Source of the DNA: an uncultured Veillonella sp.
GTDB taxonomy: Bacteria; Bacillota; Negativicutes; Veillonellales; Veillonellaceae
Reading direction: 5' to 3'
Assembly (NCBI GenBank): GCA_934183145.1
Contig: CAKPSA010000007.1
Span: 1-28,838 of the forward strand
Length of the DNA stretch: 28,838 nt
Translations under genes and position numbers: made by a program
The notes under the pieces: model-generated
Told to the model about the DNA's origin: nothing
Database searches by the model: none
What the model saw: only the letters and a program-made list of their open reading frames with translations
In this document: piece after piece, positions 7,629 through 16,374 of the stretch
Layout: each line of letters begins with the position of its first letter
Numbering within the stretch: position 1 is the first letter of the stretch

Positions 7629-8549
7629 CTACGTAGTTTTCTTTTGTATATCTACCTTAACATGTACTGTTGTAACATTACTATTAACACCGCTTGGCAA
7701 TACTAAGTTGTAATTACCTTGAATTCCCTTAGTTGCACCAGTGAGATCAATTGGTTCTGTTTGAATTTCTGTGACAGAATCAATCATTTCTTCTCGGCCA
7801 GTCACGGTTAATTGGGTTGGTGTAACGGATATGGACTTAACCTCATATCCATCAGCTACCGCTCCCGCAGTCGGTACTGTAATAGGAACTGCTTTATCTT
7901 TACGCAATAAATTTAGTTCATATTGTGCCTGACCTTGGTTTGGATTAATATGTACATCTAATACATTGCCAGATACATCCCAAGCCTCTAATGTACTAAC
8001 AGCACTAAAGTTTTTGGTTTGACCAGCGATATTAACCTTCATAACAACCTTATTCACAGCATTAACCTGTTGTTTACGTCCAGATACAGTTACCTCTTTC
8101 GGTACAATAGTTACTGATTTAAGAGCAATATCGTCAGAGAACTTACCGATTGGTACGATTTCAACAGGTATTTTTTTCGCTGCATATTCATCTACATTAA
8201 TTGTAATATTGTCAGGCTTTACCTCTACTAGGCTCATCCCTGCAGGCGGTGTAAAGCCAATGGTTACATTATTTTGACCAGGCTTCACGCCAGATGCATC
8301 AATATAAGCTCGAAGATTATCTGCTTTCATTGTAATAATCGTATCTCGAGGGCCTGAAAGTACAACTCGAACCGTATCTGGCGCATCCTCTACAATATAA
8401 TGAGAGTCAAGGTTTTGAACCTGTACAGGTACTGTATAGGTTACCTCCATCACAGGGTTCTGATCTCGCATGATAAAGAACCACATGACGATGGCTGCCA
8501 GTAAGGATAATAACTTAGCTGGCCAATTGCGTTTCAAATGTATCATCAT
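7629..8549 (-). CDS. cdaR: CdaA regulatory protein, YbbR-domain protein
   Basis: About 306 residues from the chosen start. A short basic segment (MMIHLKRNWPAK) precedes one membrane anchor (LLSLLAAIVMWFFIM). An extracytoplasmic region of repeated YbbR beta-domains follows, each with elements such as PVQVQNLDS, VSGRKQQVNAVNKV and VTGREEMIDSVTEI. CdaR binds the diadenylate cyclase CdaA at the membrane and tunes its activity. The reading frame stays open upstream to a GTG at 8570, but the ATG at 8549 is preferred: GGGGGG lies 7 nt before it, and it overlaps the cdaA stop as ATGATGA, which suggests translational coupling. A terminator follows immediately. Confidence 0.92.
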   Translation of the reverse strand: MMIHLKRNWPAKLLSLLAAIVMWFFIMRDQNPVMEVTYTVPVQVQNLDSHYIVEDAPDTVRVVLSGPRDTIITMKADNLRAYIDASGVKPGQNNVTIGFTPPAGMSLVEVKPDNITINVDEYAAKKIPVEIVPIGKFSDDIALKSVTIVPKEVTVSGRKQQVNAVNKVVMKVNIAGQTKNFSAVSTLEAWDVSGNVLDVHINPNQGQAQYELNLLRKDKAVPITVPTAGAVADGYEVKSISVTPTQLTVTGREEMIDSVTEIQTEPIDLTGATKGIQGNYNLVLPSGVNSNVTTVHVKVDIQKKTT

Positions 8550-9358
8550 TTTTTTGCCCCCCATTTCCACATACCAGTAATGGTTTGACGAGGGCGTTCC
8601 ATAAATGTACGCAACGCTTCTTTAATTTGATCTTCCGGCAAATGACGATAAATATGACCGCCATAGGTATAGGAAATTGTCCCCGTTTCCTCACTGACAA
8701 CAACAACGACCGCATCTGTTTGTTCAGACAAACCAATTGCTGCACGGTGACGCGTACCAAGTTCAGTACTTAACGTACGATCCTCAGTTAGCGGCAACAA
8801 ACAACCGGCTGCACGAATACGACCATCACGAATGATCAGTGCTCCATCATGAAGTGGTGTACTAGGAACGAAAATGTTTTTAATTAATTCACGGCTCAAT
8901 ACAGCATCAATTAAAATACCTGTATCAACGAAATCATTGAGACCTACTTCACGTTCAAAGACGATAAGTGCCCCTGTGTGCTCGCGAGACATAACGCGAG
9001 CCGCTGCCATCACTTCATTGATGGCCATATCCATTTCCTCTTCATTAACATTCTGTGCCTTACTGAAAATTCGACCACGGCCCAATTGTTCTAAAGCACG
9101 GCGCAATTCCGGTTGGAATACTACAGGTAATGCGAAGAGTAGAACAGTCATACTTTGTTGCAAAATCCAATTGATAACATATAGATTTAACAAATGACTT
9201 AATAAATTTAGAATAGCTAATGTAACGAGACCTTTCAAAAGAGAAACGGCCCGTGTATCTTTAAGCAATTTATATAAGTAATAAATACCTATGGCAACGA
9301 TTAAAATATCAACGATATCTAGTAGCCTAAAGGTATGTATAAGTGCGTCAATATGCAT
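8546..9358 (-). CDS. cdaA: Diadenylate cyclase (membrane-bound, CdaA type)
   Basis: 270 residues. Three N-terminal membrane segments lie at about 14-31, 38-55 and 60-80. A DisA_N (DAC) catalytic domain occupies about 100-255. The signature residues are intact: DGA at 171-173 in STPLHDGALIIRDGRI, and the RHR motif at 203-205 in GTRHRAA. It makes c-di-AMP from two ATP, a messenger for osmotic and potassium balance and for wall homeostasis. AAGGAG precedes the ATG. It is the first gene of the cdaA-cdaR unit; glmM lies downstream on the same strand, as in many Firmicutes. The upstream gap contains the terminator of the molybdenum hydroxylase operon, so the cdaA promoter must be in the remaining AT-rich stretch (9359-9488), where I see no clear consensus. 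Confidence 0.97.
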   Translation of the reverse strand: MHIDALIHTFRLLDIVDILIVAIGIYYLYKLLKDTRAVSLLKGLVTLAILNLLSHLLNLYVINWILQQSMTVLLFALPVVFQPELRRALEQLGRGRIFSKAQNVNEEEMDMAINEVMAAARVMSREHTGALIVFEREVGLNDFVDTGILIDAVLSRELIKNIFVPSTPLHDGALIIRDGRIRAAGCLLPLTEDRTLSTELGTRHRAAIGLSEQTDAVVVVVSEETGTISYTYGGHIYRHLPEDQIKEALRTFMERPRQTITGMWKWGAKK

Positions 9359-9382
9359 AAAAATGGCTCCTTATACAAAATA

Positions 9383-9416
9383 ATAAGGTACAACCAACTA
9401 CTTGGCTGTACCTTAT
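9383..9416 (-). terminator. Terminator of the molybdenum hydroxylase operon
   Basis: Perfect 10-bp arms ATAAGGTACA (9383-9392) and its complement (9407-9416). Minus-strand reading continues into TTATTTTGTAT. It lies about 70 bp past the last stop of the operon (9489) and inside the cdaA leader region. Confidence 0.75.
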
Positions 9417-9488
9417 ATTTTAACTCATTTTAGAAGCACTGTAAATTTATAAACGAGTATAAGATTTTATTTTTTTATACTTATGAAC

Positions 9489-9803
9489 TTAAATGTTTTG
9501 TGTTTCAATCCACACATCCATCTGTCCGCCACATACCATACCTTCTTTTACAGCTACATCGTCATCTAGAAGAACTTCGATACGACGATGTGCTTCTTTT
9601 TTATTCAAAGAATCAACAGCGCTTAGGCGAATTTCATTTTCAGCACGACCACCACCGATAGTACCAAAGATAGATCCATCTGGGAATACTACCATAGATG
9701 TGCCAGCCTTACGTGGTGTAGAACCACGGGTAAATAAAATTGTAGCTACAGCTAGTGTTTCATTTTTACGAGCACTTAAATATTCAATAAACTCACGATT
9801 CAT
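9489..9803 (-). CDS. XdhC/CoxI-family maturation factor, N-terminal half
   Basis: 104 residues matching only the first domain of XdhC/CoxI proteins: ATILFTRGSTPRKAGTSMVV, then GSIFGTIGGGRAENEI and a conserved GMVCGG near the end. XdhC proteins bind the molybdenum cofactor and deliver it, after sulfuration or here perhaps selenation, to the hydroxylase. The usual C-terminal Rossmann domain is absent and is encoded by the preceding gene, whose stop overlaps this start by 11 bp. Each part is complete and overlapping, so this looks like a genuine two-gene arrangement and not a recent frameshift. It is the last gene of the operon. Confidence 0.87.
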   Translation of the reverse strand: MNREFIEYLSARKNETLAVATILFTRGSTPRKAGTSMVVFPDGSIFGTIGGGRAENEIRLSAVDSLNKKEAHRRIEVLLDDDVAVKEGMVCGGQMDVWIETQNI

Positions 9804-10521
9804 GGCTCACTCTACCTTTCCGCAATGAGCCGCCTTTTTTACCACGCACCACTGCCAAATATTCGCTAACGATAGATAATGCAATCTCCTCAGGAGTTTG
9901 TGCACCTAAGTCTAGACCAATTGGTGCGTATACCATATCTAATTCTTCTTGCGTCCAACCTTGTTCACGCAATACTTCAAATGCATAATGAATGCGCTTT
10001 TGACTGCCCATAACACCCATATAGGTTGGCAAGTAGTCGCGCAATTGTTCTAAACATACATTGTCATACTCATGAGCACGAGTAACAATGATAAAACCAT
10101 TATACTCATCAAGAGGTAGATCATTTTTAAAGTTTTCTAAGGGCAAGCATTTACGAGTTACTCGTTCGTCAAAGAATTCAGGAACTACATATTCTGGACG
10201 ATCATCTACAACAGTAACACGACACCCAATAAATAGTAATAAATCTGTAATAGCACGGCTCACATGACCAGCGCCTAATACAAGAACAGACGGATCATTT
10301 TCTACAGGTTGTACGAAACATTCAACTTCGCCTACCATGCACAAAGAATTAAGCTTTGCTTTATCTACCATAAAGCCTTCAATTGGTGTGCCATACAAAA
10401 CACTACCATCTTCAGCATAAATTGTCTTATCCCCTTGACGCGGACCAGACAAAACAGTAACCATCAACGTAGTTTCTGTAAGCTGAAGACGGTCTTTCAT
10501 CACATCATAGATCGTTTCCAT
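9793..10521 (-). CDS. XdhC-family protein, C-terminal Rossmann half
   Basis: About 242 residues. A variable N-terminal domain (about 1-95) is followed by the XdhC Rossmann domain with VLVLGAGHVSRAI, the end-of-strand-2 acidic run VVDDRPEYV, ITRAHEYD-like VTRAHEYDN, YMGVMGSQKR and IGLDLGAQTPEEIALSIVSE. All are signatures of the XdhC C-terminal domain, which carries NAD(P)-type dinucleotide-fold features. The start at 10521 is preferred over 10536 because AAAGGA lies 6 nt before it. The start lies inside the end of yqeB, so the genes are translationally coupled. It most likely works with the small XdhC protein encoded next. Confidence 0.87.
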   Translation of the reverse strand: METIYDVMKDRLQLTETTLMVTVLSGPRQGDKTIYAEDGSVLYGTPIEGFMVDKAKLNSLCMVGEVECFVQPVENDPSVLVLGAGHVSRAITDLLLFIGCRVTVVDDRPEYVVPEFFDERVTRKCLPLENFKNDLPLDEYNGFIIVTRAHEYDNVCLEQLRDYLPTYMGVMGSQKRIHYAFEVLREQGWTQEELDMVYAPIGLDLGAQTPEEIALSIVSEYLAVVRGKKGGSLRKGRVSHES

Positions 10522-11317
10522 CTTGATTCCTTTCATAATCCCATGCAGTAACGGCTTCTAAAACGCCACCACCAACAGCGAGAGATTTATCTGAAATACT
10601 ATAACAATGAGCTTCTTCACAACGAGCATCTACATCAGCCAATTTAAAATGGTCGGATACGATGAGCCCGCTCTTAAGAATACCTCTAAGAATACCTGTA
10701 ATTTTTGCCCGTACTGGCTCTTCATCTACATAACCAATAACTTCATTGGCTTGTACAGAATCTCCAATATGACGCTTAGCTGTAAATAGACCAGCCTTTG
10801 GTGAGTGAATAACACGCTCATGAGTATAACCACCTACATTACCAGGAATACCCGTATTAGGTTGCGCCGGGCCATCGTAGATACAGCGACCTAAATAATG
10901 ACCGCGCATAGTTTCAATAACCACATCCACGTCATCCCCTGCAGTAAATCCAGGCCCTACACCAATAACGAGATATGCATCATCACGTTTGGTACCAAGA
11001 TTTTTCTTGCTTAAGATGGCATCTACAACAACAGCTGGTTTTAATGTATCTAATAACTCTTCGTATGAACTAGTCACAACGGGAATAACACCTTGTGCCA
11101 ACGTATCCGTAACTTCGCTAAGGGCCACATGACGAGCTACAAAGCGTTCCAAAATCATTTCGCCACGATGCACAGCATTGCCGTAACAAACTTCACGGCG
11201 TATCATAGTAGGAATGGCAATTTCGTTAATCACCACAGGATAGCCTGCACGTTTCAATCTATATACAGCGCCAGAAGCGATATCTCCGCCTCCGCGCATA
11301 AGCACTAATGGTTTCAT
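10505..11317 (-). CDS. yqeB: Selenium-dependent molybdenum hydroxylase system protein YqeB
   Basis: 270 residues. It opens with LVLMRGGGDIASGAVYRLKRAGYPVVINE, the glycine-rich start of the YqeB (EF2563) family. VIGVGPGFTAGDDVDVVIETMRGH and NTGIPGNVGGYTHERVIHSP follow, and a C-terminal part with a lipoyl/biotinyl-like barrel run (GLFTAKRHIGDSVQANEVIGYV). The family tracks with selenophosphate synthetase and molybdenum hydroxylases in genomes, and is proposed to help install the labile selenium ligand at molybdenum; the exact reaction is not known. Its start overlaps the mocA-like stop by 4 bp (ATGA) and its end overlaps the next start, so it belongs to the operon. Confidence 0.9.
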   Translation of the reverse strand: MKPLVLMRGGGDIASGAVYRLKRAGYPVVINEIAIPTMIRREVCYGNAVHRGEMILERFVARHVALSEVTDTLAQGVIPVVTSSYEELLDTLKPAVVVDAILSKKNLGTKRDDAYLVIGVGPGFTAGDDVDVVIETMRGHYLGRCIYDGPAQPNTGIPGNVGGYTHERVIHSPKAGLFTAKRHIGDSVQANEVIGYVDEEPVRAKITGILRGILKSGLIVSDHFKLADVDARCEEAHCYSISDKSLAVGGGVLEAVTAWDYERNQDGNDL

Positions 11318-12036
11318 AATGCCTCACTTTCACGTTGTTTCAAACGCTCAAAATCGTCGGGTGTATCGATATCACATCCAATATCGTCTCGAATCCACAA
11401 TTTGATAACATTGTCTTTACCATTACCACGAATGATGGTTTTGCCACCCTGATCCCCTTGGATATGTTGTAAAGGTTCAAACCAATGCGAACCAAAAAGA
11501 ACGGGATTTCCCGACTGATAATTCGCCCCGTAATGTGGGACGACGATAGTTTTCGAATGAAAGTTTTCACTAAATGCACTAATAACCTGGTGTACAACAT
11601 TCCCAGTCAATAGTGGTTGATCCCCTACGGAACAAAGAATGCCGTCTAGCGGTATCGGTGAATTTTCTACCAAATGACGTACTCCTATCGCTATGGACAG
11701 ACCTTGTCCACGGTCAGGATGTTCATTCTGAACTACTTCAAAGCCATAGCTCGTAACAATGGGTTCTAATTTTTCATGATCATCACCAGTAACTGCTACA
11801 AATGGTAGTTTACAGAATTCAGTAGGTTTTACATAATCTTCCCATCCACAATGAAGAGCCCCACAGACCGCATCTAAAACAGTTTTCCCACGCCAGGGTA
11901 AAAGCTGCTTATTACACCCCATGCGCTTGGATTGTCCTCCTACGAGGAGGACAATGCCAATATGCAAAGAGTGACGGTCTATGGGGTCTCTCATGGGACT
12001 GAAAGCGGTATTAAATTTTGCTTTCACATAAGTCAT
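11314..12036 (-). CDS. mocA: Molybdenum cofactor cytidylyltransferase, MocA/YgfJ family
   Basis: 240 residues. An extended N-terminus of about 25 residues precedes the nucleotidyltransferase signature IVLLVGGQSKRMGCNKQLLPW (LxxGxSxRMGxxKxLLPW). CSVGDQPLL, the metal-binding aspartate region, lies near residue 133, and GNPVLFG near 175. The family transfers CMP from CTP to Mo-molybdopterin to make the MCD form of the cofactor used by bacterial hydroxylases. The first ATG is chosen because TAGGT precedes it at normal spacing and no ribosome site precedes the internal Met at residue 15. It follows yqeC by 6 bp and overlaps yqeB by 4 bp. Confidence 0.9.
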   Translation of the reverse strand: MTYVKAKFNTAFSPMRDPIDRHSLHIGIVLLVGGQSKRMGCNKQLLPWRGKTVLDAVCGALHCGWEDYVKPTEFCKLPFVAVTGDDHEKLEPIVTSYGFEVVQNEHPDRGQGLSIAIGVRHLVENSPIPLDGILCSVGDQPLLTGNVVHQVISAFSENFHSKTIVVPHYGANYQSGNPVLFGSHWFEPLQHIQGDQGGKTIIRGNGKDNVIKLWIRDDIGCDIDTPDDFERLKQRESEAL

Positions 12037-12042
12037 GAGTAC

Positions 12043-12801
12043 CTACCGACATTGAATAATGCGACGGATTTCACAACTTGCTTTATATCCATCAGCTAAA
12101 ATGATAGCAGAAATGTCGCTATCTACAATATGATCAATAAAATCATCAATAATGCGATGTTGCACTGTTTCATATCCAGTACAGAAGAGTATTTTTTTAC
12201 CTTTACTGTATTGGAATAAGCCTTGTTTATGGAGCACAAGGTCGGCCAACATGCGCGGTGTTACAATGGCACCCATATCGCGTTTCACGATATCTTGAAC
12301 GAGCTCGATATTATGTACGTGCTCATCATCTAGAGGGGCCCCTAACATTTGCAAATTCACTAAACCAATTGTGGTCTTTGTAAGAGACGGGATAACTGGC
12401 TCGGTCGTCTTAGGCGCCTTAAGCCATTTTTCCTTTGCCCCATCTGCTTCTACTACAATTTGCCAATTCGGATGTAATTTTGCTAAACCATCGATAAGAT
12501 CACAATCTAAAGAGTCCACTTTTGTTCCTGTAATTCCAGAGAACCACGCACCACAATATCCACGCAACACACGATCAGTACAATATTCATCGGCTTCATT
12601 AATATTTCGAGTATAAATCGGTTCATAATGAGCCACTTGCGATTCATAAAGTCGAGTCGTAGTCGTAACTACGATGGGCTGACCTTTCAGCCGTCCATAT
12701 TCTACTAATTTTGAAAGCACAGTCGTTTTACCGCCAGCTCCAACAAGGGCCACGATTCCCGGCTGAATCAATCGATTCCAATAGGATGTTTGTGATGTCA
12801 T
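12043..12801 (-). CDS. yqeC: Selenium cofactor biosynthesis protein YqeC
   Basis: 252 residues. A P-loop near the N-terminus, ALVGAGGKTTVLSKLVEYGR (about residues 18-37), identifies the YqeC family. VTTTTRLYES, VVEADGAKEKWLKAP (a Walker-B-like region) and GLVNLQMLGAPLDDEHVHNIE follow. YqeC proteins are found only with selenium-dependent molybdenum hydroxylase clusters; the P-loop suggests an ATP-driven step, but the reaction is unproven. AGGAGG lies 9 nt before the ATG. It begins 41 bp after the large subunit stop, in the same operon. Confidence 0.9.
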   Translation of the reverse strand: MTSQTSYWNRLIQPGIVALVGAGGKTTVLSKLVEYGRLKGQPIVVTTTTRLYESQVAHYEPIYTRNINEADEYCTDRVLRGYCGAWFSGITGTKVDSLDCDLIDGLAKLHPNWQIVVEADGAKEKWLKAPKTTEPVIPSLTKTTIGLVNLQMLGAPLDDEHVHNIELVQDIVKRDMGAIVTPRMLADLVLHKQGLFQYSKGKKILFCTGYETVQHRIIDDFIDHIVDSDISAIILADGYKASCEIRRIIQCR

Positions 12802-12842
12802 AAAACCAGGCCTCCTTAGAAAGGAAAAGTAAATAGAAACCT

Positions 12843-15137
12843 CTATACTTTATATTTCTCGTCCATAGCCATAAATACCTTCTCAGGTGTCATAGGTAAT
12901 GTACGAACGTCCGCACCAACTGCATTTTTAATAGCATGTTGAATAGCTGGACTAGCCGTATTAATAACAACTTCACCAATAGATTTAGCACCAAATCCGC
13001 CTGTCGGTTCGTAAGATTCTACAAAGTCTACATGTAACTCACCGATATCTTGACGGGTTGGAATTTTATAAGTCATAAGATTATTAGTCTCTAAACGACC
13101 ATTGCTGGAATAACGCACATCTTCATATAGTGCCATACCGATAGCTTGTACCACGCCACCTTCAACTTGAACGCGAGCCAATTTAGGGTTAATAACAGTA
13201 CCGCAATCGATACAGGAATATGTATGAAGAGGAATAACCTTACCAGTTTGTTTGTCTACTTTCACCTCTGCAATAGTTGCCATGAATGGAGGTGGGGATG
13301 TATGACTGCCCCATGTAGCAAAACCAGACAATTGTTCAGCGTTAACGCCTACCAATAATTTTGGAGCCAATTGATGAATATCCATTGTTTGGGAACCATC
13401 TTTTGTAGTAGCTACAACGCCATCAAAGTCGATATTCTCTACATCTGTATTAAAGAATTGAGCGAACTTAGCAATAATCTTAGTGCGTAATTCTTCAGCA
13501 GCCATCTTAGCAGCCGTACCAGTTACGTATGTTGTACTAGATGCATAGGAACCTGGGTCAAATGGTACGATGTCTGTATCGGATTCGACAACAGTCATGT
13601 ATTCCATTGGACAACCAATTACTTCGCAAGCCATTTGAGTCAACACTGTATTAGAGCCCATGCCCATATCGGAAGAGCCAGTGTACAATGTATAGTTACC
13701 ATCATCACCAAGGCGAATTTCTACAGATGCTACGTCAATATTAGCAACGCCAGAACCTTGCAATGCCAACGCCATACCGAGGCCGCCACGGTAGCGTTCA
13801 TCGATATCCCAAGAATGAGGGCGTTCATCCCAACGAGCCATTTCTTTTACGCGATTCACAGTGTCTTGGAACAAACCAGAATCAAGATATTCATCTGGAG
13901 CGTATACCAAGCTTTGTTCACCTTGAGCAATCAAGTTCTTTTGACGCAATTCAGCAGGGTCTACACCCATTTTGTCCGCCAAGTTATTAACTGCACACTC
14001 TAAAGGCCACAATGCTTCGGTAGCACCATAACCGCGGAATGCACCACCTGGTGTATGGTTCATGTATACGCCTTCTGTACCGTAGTGAATTGCTGTCGCT
14101 TTATTGTATAAAGGAATGGACTTATGCTCACCTGCTGTAGTTGTAGTGAAGCAGTGAGTTGCATGAGCACCAGCATCAGTAATGGAATCCATATCAATTA
14201 CCTTGATAAGACCATCTTTTGTAGCACCTACACGGATTTTCCATTCACGAGCATGACGTGTAGTAGAGCAAGTTTGCGCTTCTGTACGATCGTATAAGAG
14301 ATAGCAAGGTTTCTTCAATGTCCATGCCACAAACGCTGTCATGATTTCTGTACAAGCCGTTTGTTTAGAACCGAAGCCACCGCCGATACGAGGTTTGATT
14401 ACGCGAACCTTTGTCGCAGGAATACCAAGTGCACGCGCAATATGACGGCGTACATGGAATACGATTTGCGTGGAAGATACGATAACTACGCGGCCCAATG
14501 CGTCTATATAACCAAAGCTTTGGAACGGTTCCATCGCTGTTTGACGTGTCGCTTGGTCAAAGTAAGTACCTTCTACTACATAATCACATTTTGCAAGTTC
14601 AGCTTCAATATCGCCAACTCGTTTATGATAAGATACGCAAATATTGCGTTTATAATCTTGACCTACAGGGATATTATTGTGAATATCATCTTCAGGGTGA
14701 ACTACTGTTTCATGGTCGATAGCCGTATGCATATCAAGTACAGGTTTTTGTACTTCGTATTCAACCTTGATTAGAGGCATCGCTTTAAGTGCTGTAGCTT
14801 CATCTTTTGCAACAATAAGAGCCACTTCGTCGCCAACATAGCGAACTACAGGATCCAAGATAAGAGCATCATAAGCAGATGGTTCTGGATATGTTTGCCC
14901 CGCCAATGTAAAGCGAGTATTCGGCACATCTTCATGCGTAAAGATTGCTTCAACGCCTGGAATCAATTTAGCTTTAGATGTATCGATAGATTTAATGCGC
15001 GCCTGTGCATGAGGGCTACGAAGTACCTTAATAACGAGCGCATCTTTTGGAACAAAATCACCTGTATAAGATGGTTTACCAGACAAAATACCTTTATAGT
15101 CAACTTTGTCATAGGACTTACCAATATGCTTATTCAT
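12843..15137 (-). CDS. Molybdenum hydroxylase, molybdopterin-binding large subunit (xanthine dehydrogenase family)
   Basis: 764 residues, the size expected for a separate molybdenum subunit. It opens with the aldehyde oxidase/xanthine dehydrogenase a/b hammerhead domain (PSYTGDFVPKDALVIKVLRSPHAQARI). The cofactor-binding domain follows, with RIGGGFGSKQ, GAFRGYGATEALWPLE and GMGSNTVLTQM. The catalytic base region GGFGAKSIGEVVINTASPAI near the C-terminus contains the GxGE-type glutamate. The enzyme hydroxylates a heterocycle such as hypoxanthine/xanthine; the substrate cannot be fixed from sequence. With yqeB, yqeC and mocA downstream, an MCD cofactor with a labile selenium ligand is expected. 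As I recall, a xanthine dehydrogenase with MCD has been described from Veillonella, which would fit. Its start overlaps the small subunit stop by one base (TAATG). Confidence 0.93.
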   Translation of the reverse strand: MNKHIGKSYDKVDYKGILSGKPSYTGDFVPKDALVIKVLRSPHAQARIKSIDTSKAKLIPGVEAIFTHEDVPNTRFTLAGQTYPEPSAYDALILDPVVRYVGDEVALIVAKDEATALKAMPLIKVEYEVQKPVLDMHTAIDHETVVHPEDDIHNNIPVGQDYKRNICVSYHKRVGDIEAELAKCDYVVEGTYFDQATRQTAMEPFQSFGYIDALGRVVIVSSTQIVFHVRRHIARALGIPATKVRVIKPRIGGGFGSKQTACTEIMTAFVAWTLKKPCYLLYDRTEAQTCSTTRHAREWKIRVGATKDGLIKVIDMDSITDAGAHATHCFTTTTAGEHKSIPLYNKATAIHYGTEGVYMNHTPGGAFRGYGATEALWPLECAVNNLADKMGVDPAELRQKNLIAQGEQSLVYAPDEYLDSGLFQDTVNRVKEMARWDERPHSWDIDERYRGGLGMALALQGSGVANIDVASVEIRLGDDGNYTLYTGSSDMGMGSNTVLTQMACEVIGCPMEYMTVVESDTDIVPFDPGSYASSTTYVTGTAAKMAAEELRTKIIAKFAQFFNTDVENIDFDGVVATTKDGSQTMDIHQLAPKLLVGVNAEQLSGFATWGSHTSPPPFMATIAEVKVDKQTGKVIPLHTYSCIDCGTVINPKLARVQVEGGVVQAIGMALYEDVRYSSNGRLETNNLMTYKIPTRQDIGELHVDFVESYEPTGGFGAKSIGEVVINTASPAIQHAIKNAVGADVRTLPMTPEKVFMAMDEKYKV

Positions 15138-15592
15138 TATTTCAGGCCTCCTTCTAAGAATTTACGAACCCCTCGAAGTTGTGATTCATAGCCAGTACAA
15201 CGGCACAAGTTACCGATGAGGTACTCGCGGATTTCATCATCACTAGCCTTTGGATTTTTACGCTTCAAGTTGATAGCACTCATCATCATGCCAGTTGTGC
15301 AGAAACCGCATTGGTCAGCACCTTCGCTAGCAATACAGTCCGCTAATAATTCAGCCTCTTCTTGTAAGCCTTCTAATGTAGTAATTTTGTGACCTAATGC
15401 ACGGAATGTAGGGTACGCACAAGACAAGATAATTTCGTCATCTACCCATACAGTGCAAAGACCACAGTTTGTTGTGTCACAGCCACAGCGTACGCTGTAG
15501 TAACCAAGATTACGCAATGTATCCAACAACATTTCATCAGTTGGCACATTAACAGTTACATTTTTATTATTAATATTAAGTACTAATTCCAT
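15137..15592 (-). CDS. Molybdenum hydroxylase, 2Fe-2S small subunit
   Basis: 151 residues, the normal size of CoxS/XdhC-type iron-sulfur subunits. The plant-ferredoxin-like N-terminal cluster has CGCDTTNCGLC with a fourth cysteine in LSCAYP. The C-terminal four-helix cluster has CGFCTTGMMMSA and LCRCTGYE. It passes electrons from molybdenum to the FAD subunit. TAATG overlaps on both sides (with the FAD subunit at 15592 and the large subunit at 15137) show tight translational coupling and a fixed 1:1:1 arrangement. Confidence 0.95.
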   Translation of the reverse strand: MELVLNINNKNVTVNVPTDEMLLDTLRNLGYYSVRCGCDTTNCGLCTVWVDDEIILSCAYPTFRALGHKITTLEGLQEEAELLADCIASEGADQCGFCTTGMMMSAINLKRKNPKASDDEIREYLIGNLCRCTGYESQLRGVRKFLEGGLK

Positions 15593-16374
15593 TATTGTGC
15601 CACCTCCTTAGCCAAGCGTTGAACCATTGCTTTTACCATTTCCATGCGATATTCTTTGGACGCATGAGAGTTAGATTGATAAACCAATTCTTCAGATGCT
15701 AATTGACCTGCTTCTTTTGCTGCAGCCAATCCATTTTCTGAAAGCAAAGCACTTGCTTTTTCTGCTAATTGAGGCACGCCAGGTCTTGTACCAATGTACA
15801 ATTCAACGCCTTTATCATCACGGCGAATAGCACCTGTCAACACTGGGAAGTCGCCACGAGAGATACGAAGAGCTTCAACAGCTACAGGTACCTCTACTTT
15901 AGGAATGCGAATTTCCACGAGGATATCACGTTCTCTGTATTTCATATAGTCTTGCATGGACATGCGGCCACCTTTAAAAGTAACGATGTCTGCATGTACT
16001 GCCAATAGAGCTGGAATTATATCAGAAAAGCCGAATTTACTTGCTACAGATCCACCCATAGTAGCTGTGTTCCGGAATTGAATACCAAGAATTTCCTTAA
16101 CACCTTTAACAACAGCACCACCACAGAATTGTTGTAATGGTTCAAAACGTTCCACATCGCCTTGCGTTGCCATAGCACCAATAGCAAATTCGTTATCCTC
16201 TTCGCGAACATAACGCAAGTCAAGACTAGCCATGTCAATCACTGCAGGCCATGTGCGTCGACCTAAACGCAACCAGCAGCCGCCAGCTAGCATTGGGGCA
16301 GTTTTGTTTTTTGTGGCTAATTCATAAGCCTCTTCCACCGTCTTCGGTTGTAATACTTTCATAAATGCTAACAT
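15592..16374 (-). CDS. Molybdenum hydroxylase, FAD-binding subunit
   Basis: 260 residues from the chosen start. It has the CO-dehydrogenase-type FAD fold: VLQPKTVEEAYELATK, PMLAGGCWLRLGRR in place of the usual AGGTDL loop, and QFRNTATMGGSVASKFGFSDIIPALLAV, the second flavin-binding loop. The usual Asn after GG is Ser here. The C-terminal domain includes SRGDFPVLTGAIRRD. The frame is open upstream to 16443, but the ATG at 16374 has AGAGGA at proper spacing, and the upstream extension shows no family similarity. This is the first gene of the eight-gene operon, so the operon promoter should lie in 16375-16528. Confidence 0.92.
   Translation of the reverse strand: MLAFMKVLQPKTVEEAYELATKNKTAPMLAGGCWLRLGRRTWPAVIDMASLDLRYVREEDNEFAIGAMATQGDVERFEPLQQFCGGAVVKGVKEILGIQFRNTATMGGSVASKFGFSDIIPALLAVHADIVTFKGGRMSMQDYMKYRERDILVEIRIPKVEVPVAVEALRISRGDFPVLTGAIRRDDKGVELYIGTRPGVPQLAEKASALLSENGLAAAKEAGQLASEELVYQSNSHASKEYRMEMVKAMVQRLAKEVAQ

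Noticed and set aside
9793..9803. Frameshift breaking a single xdhC gene
   Set aside because: The halves are in reversed order relative to a normal XdhC, so no single frameshift could join them.
13635..14774. Open frames antisense to the hydroxylase large subunit
   Set aside because: They lie wholly opposite a clearly coding gene and have no ribosome sites or recognisable domains.
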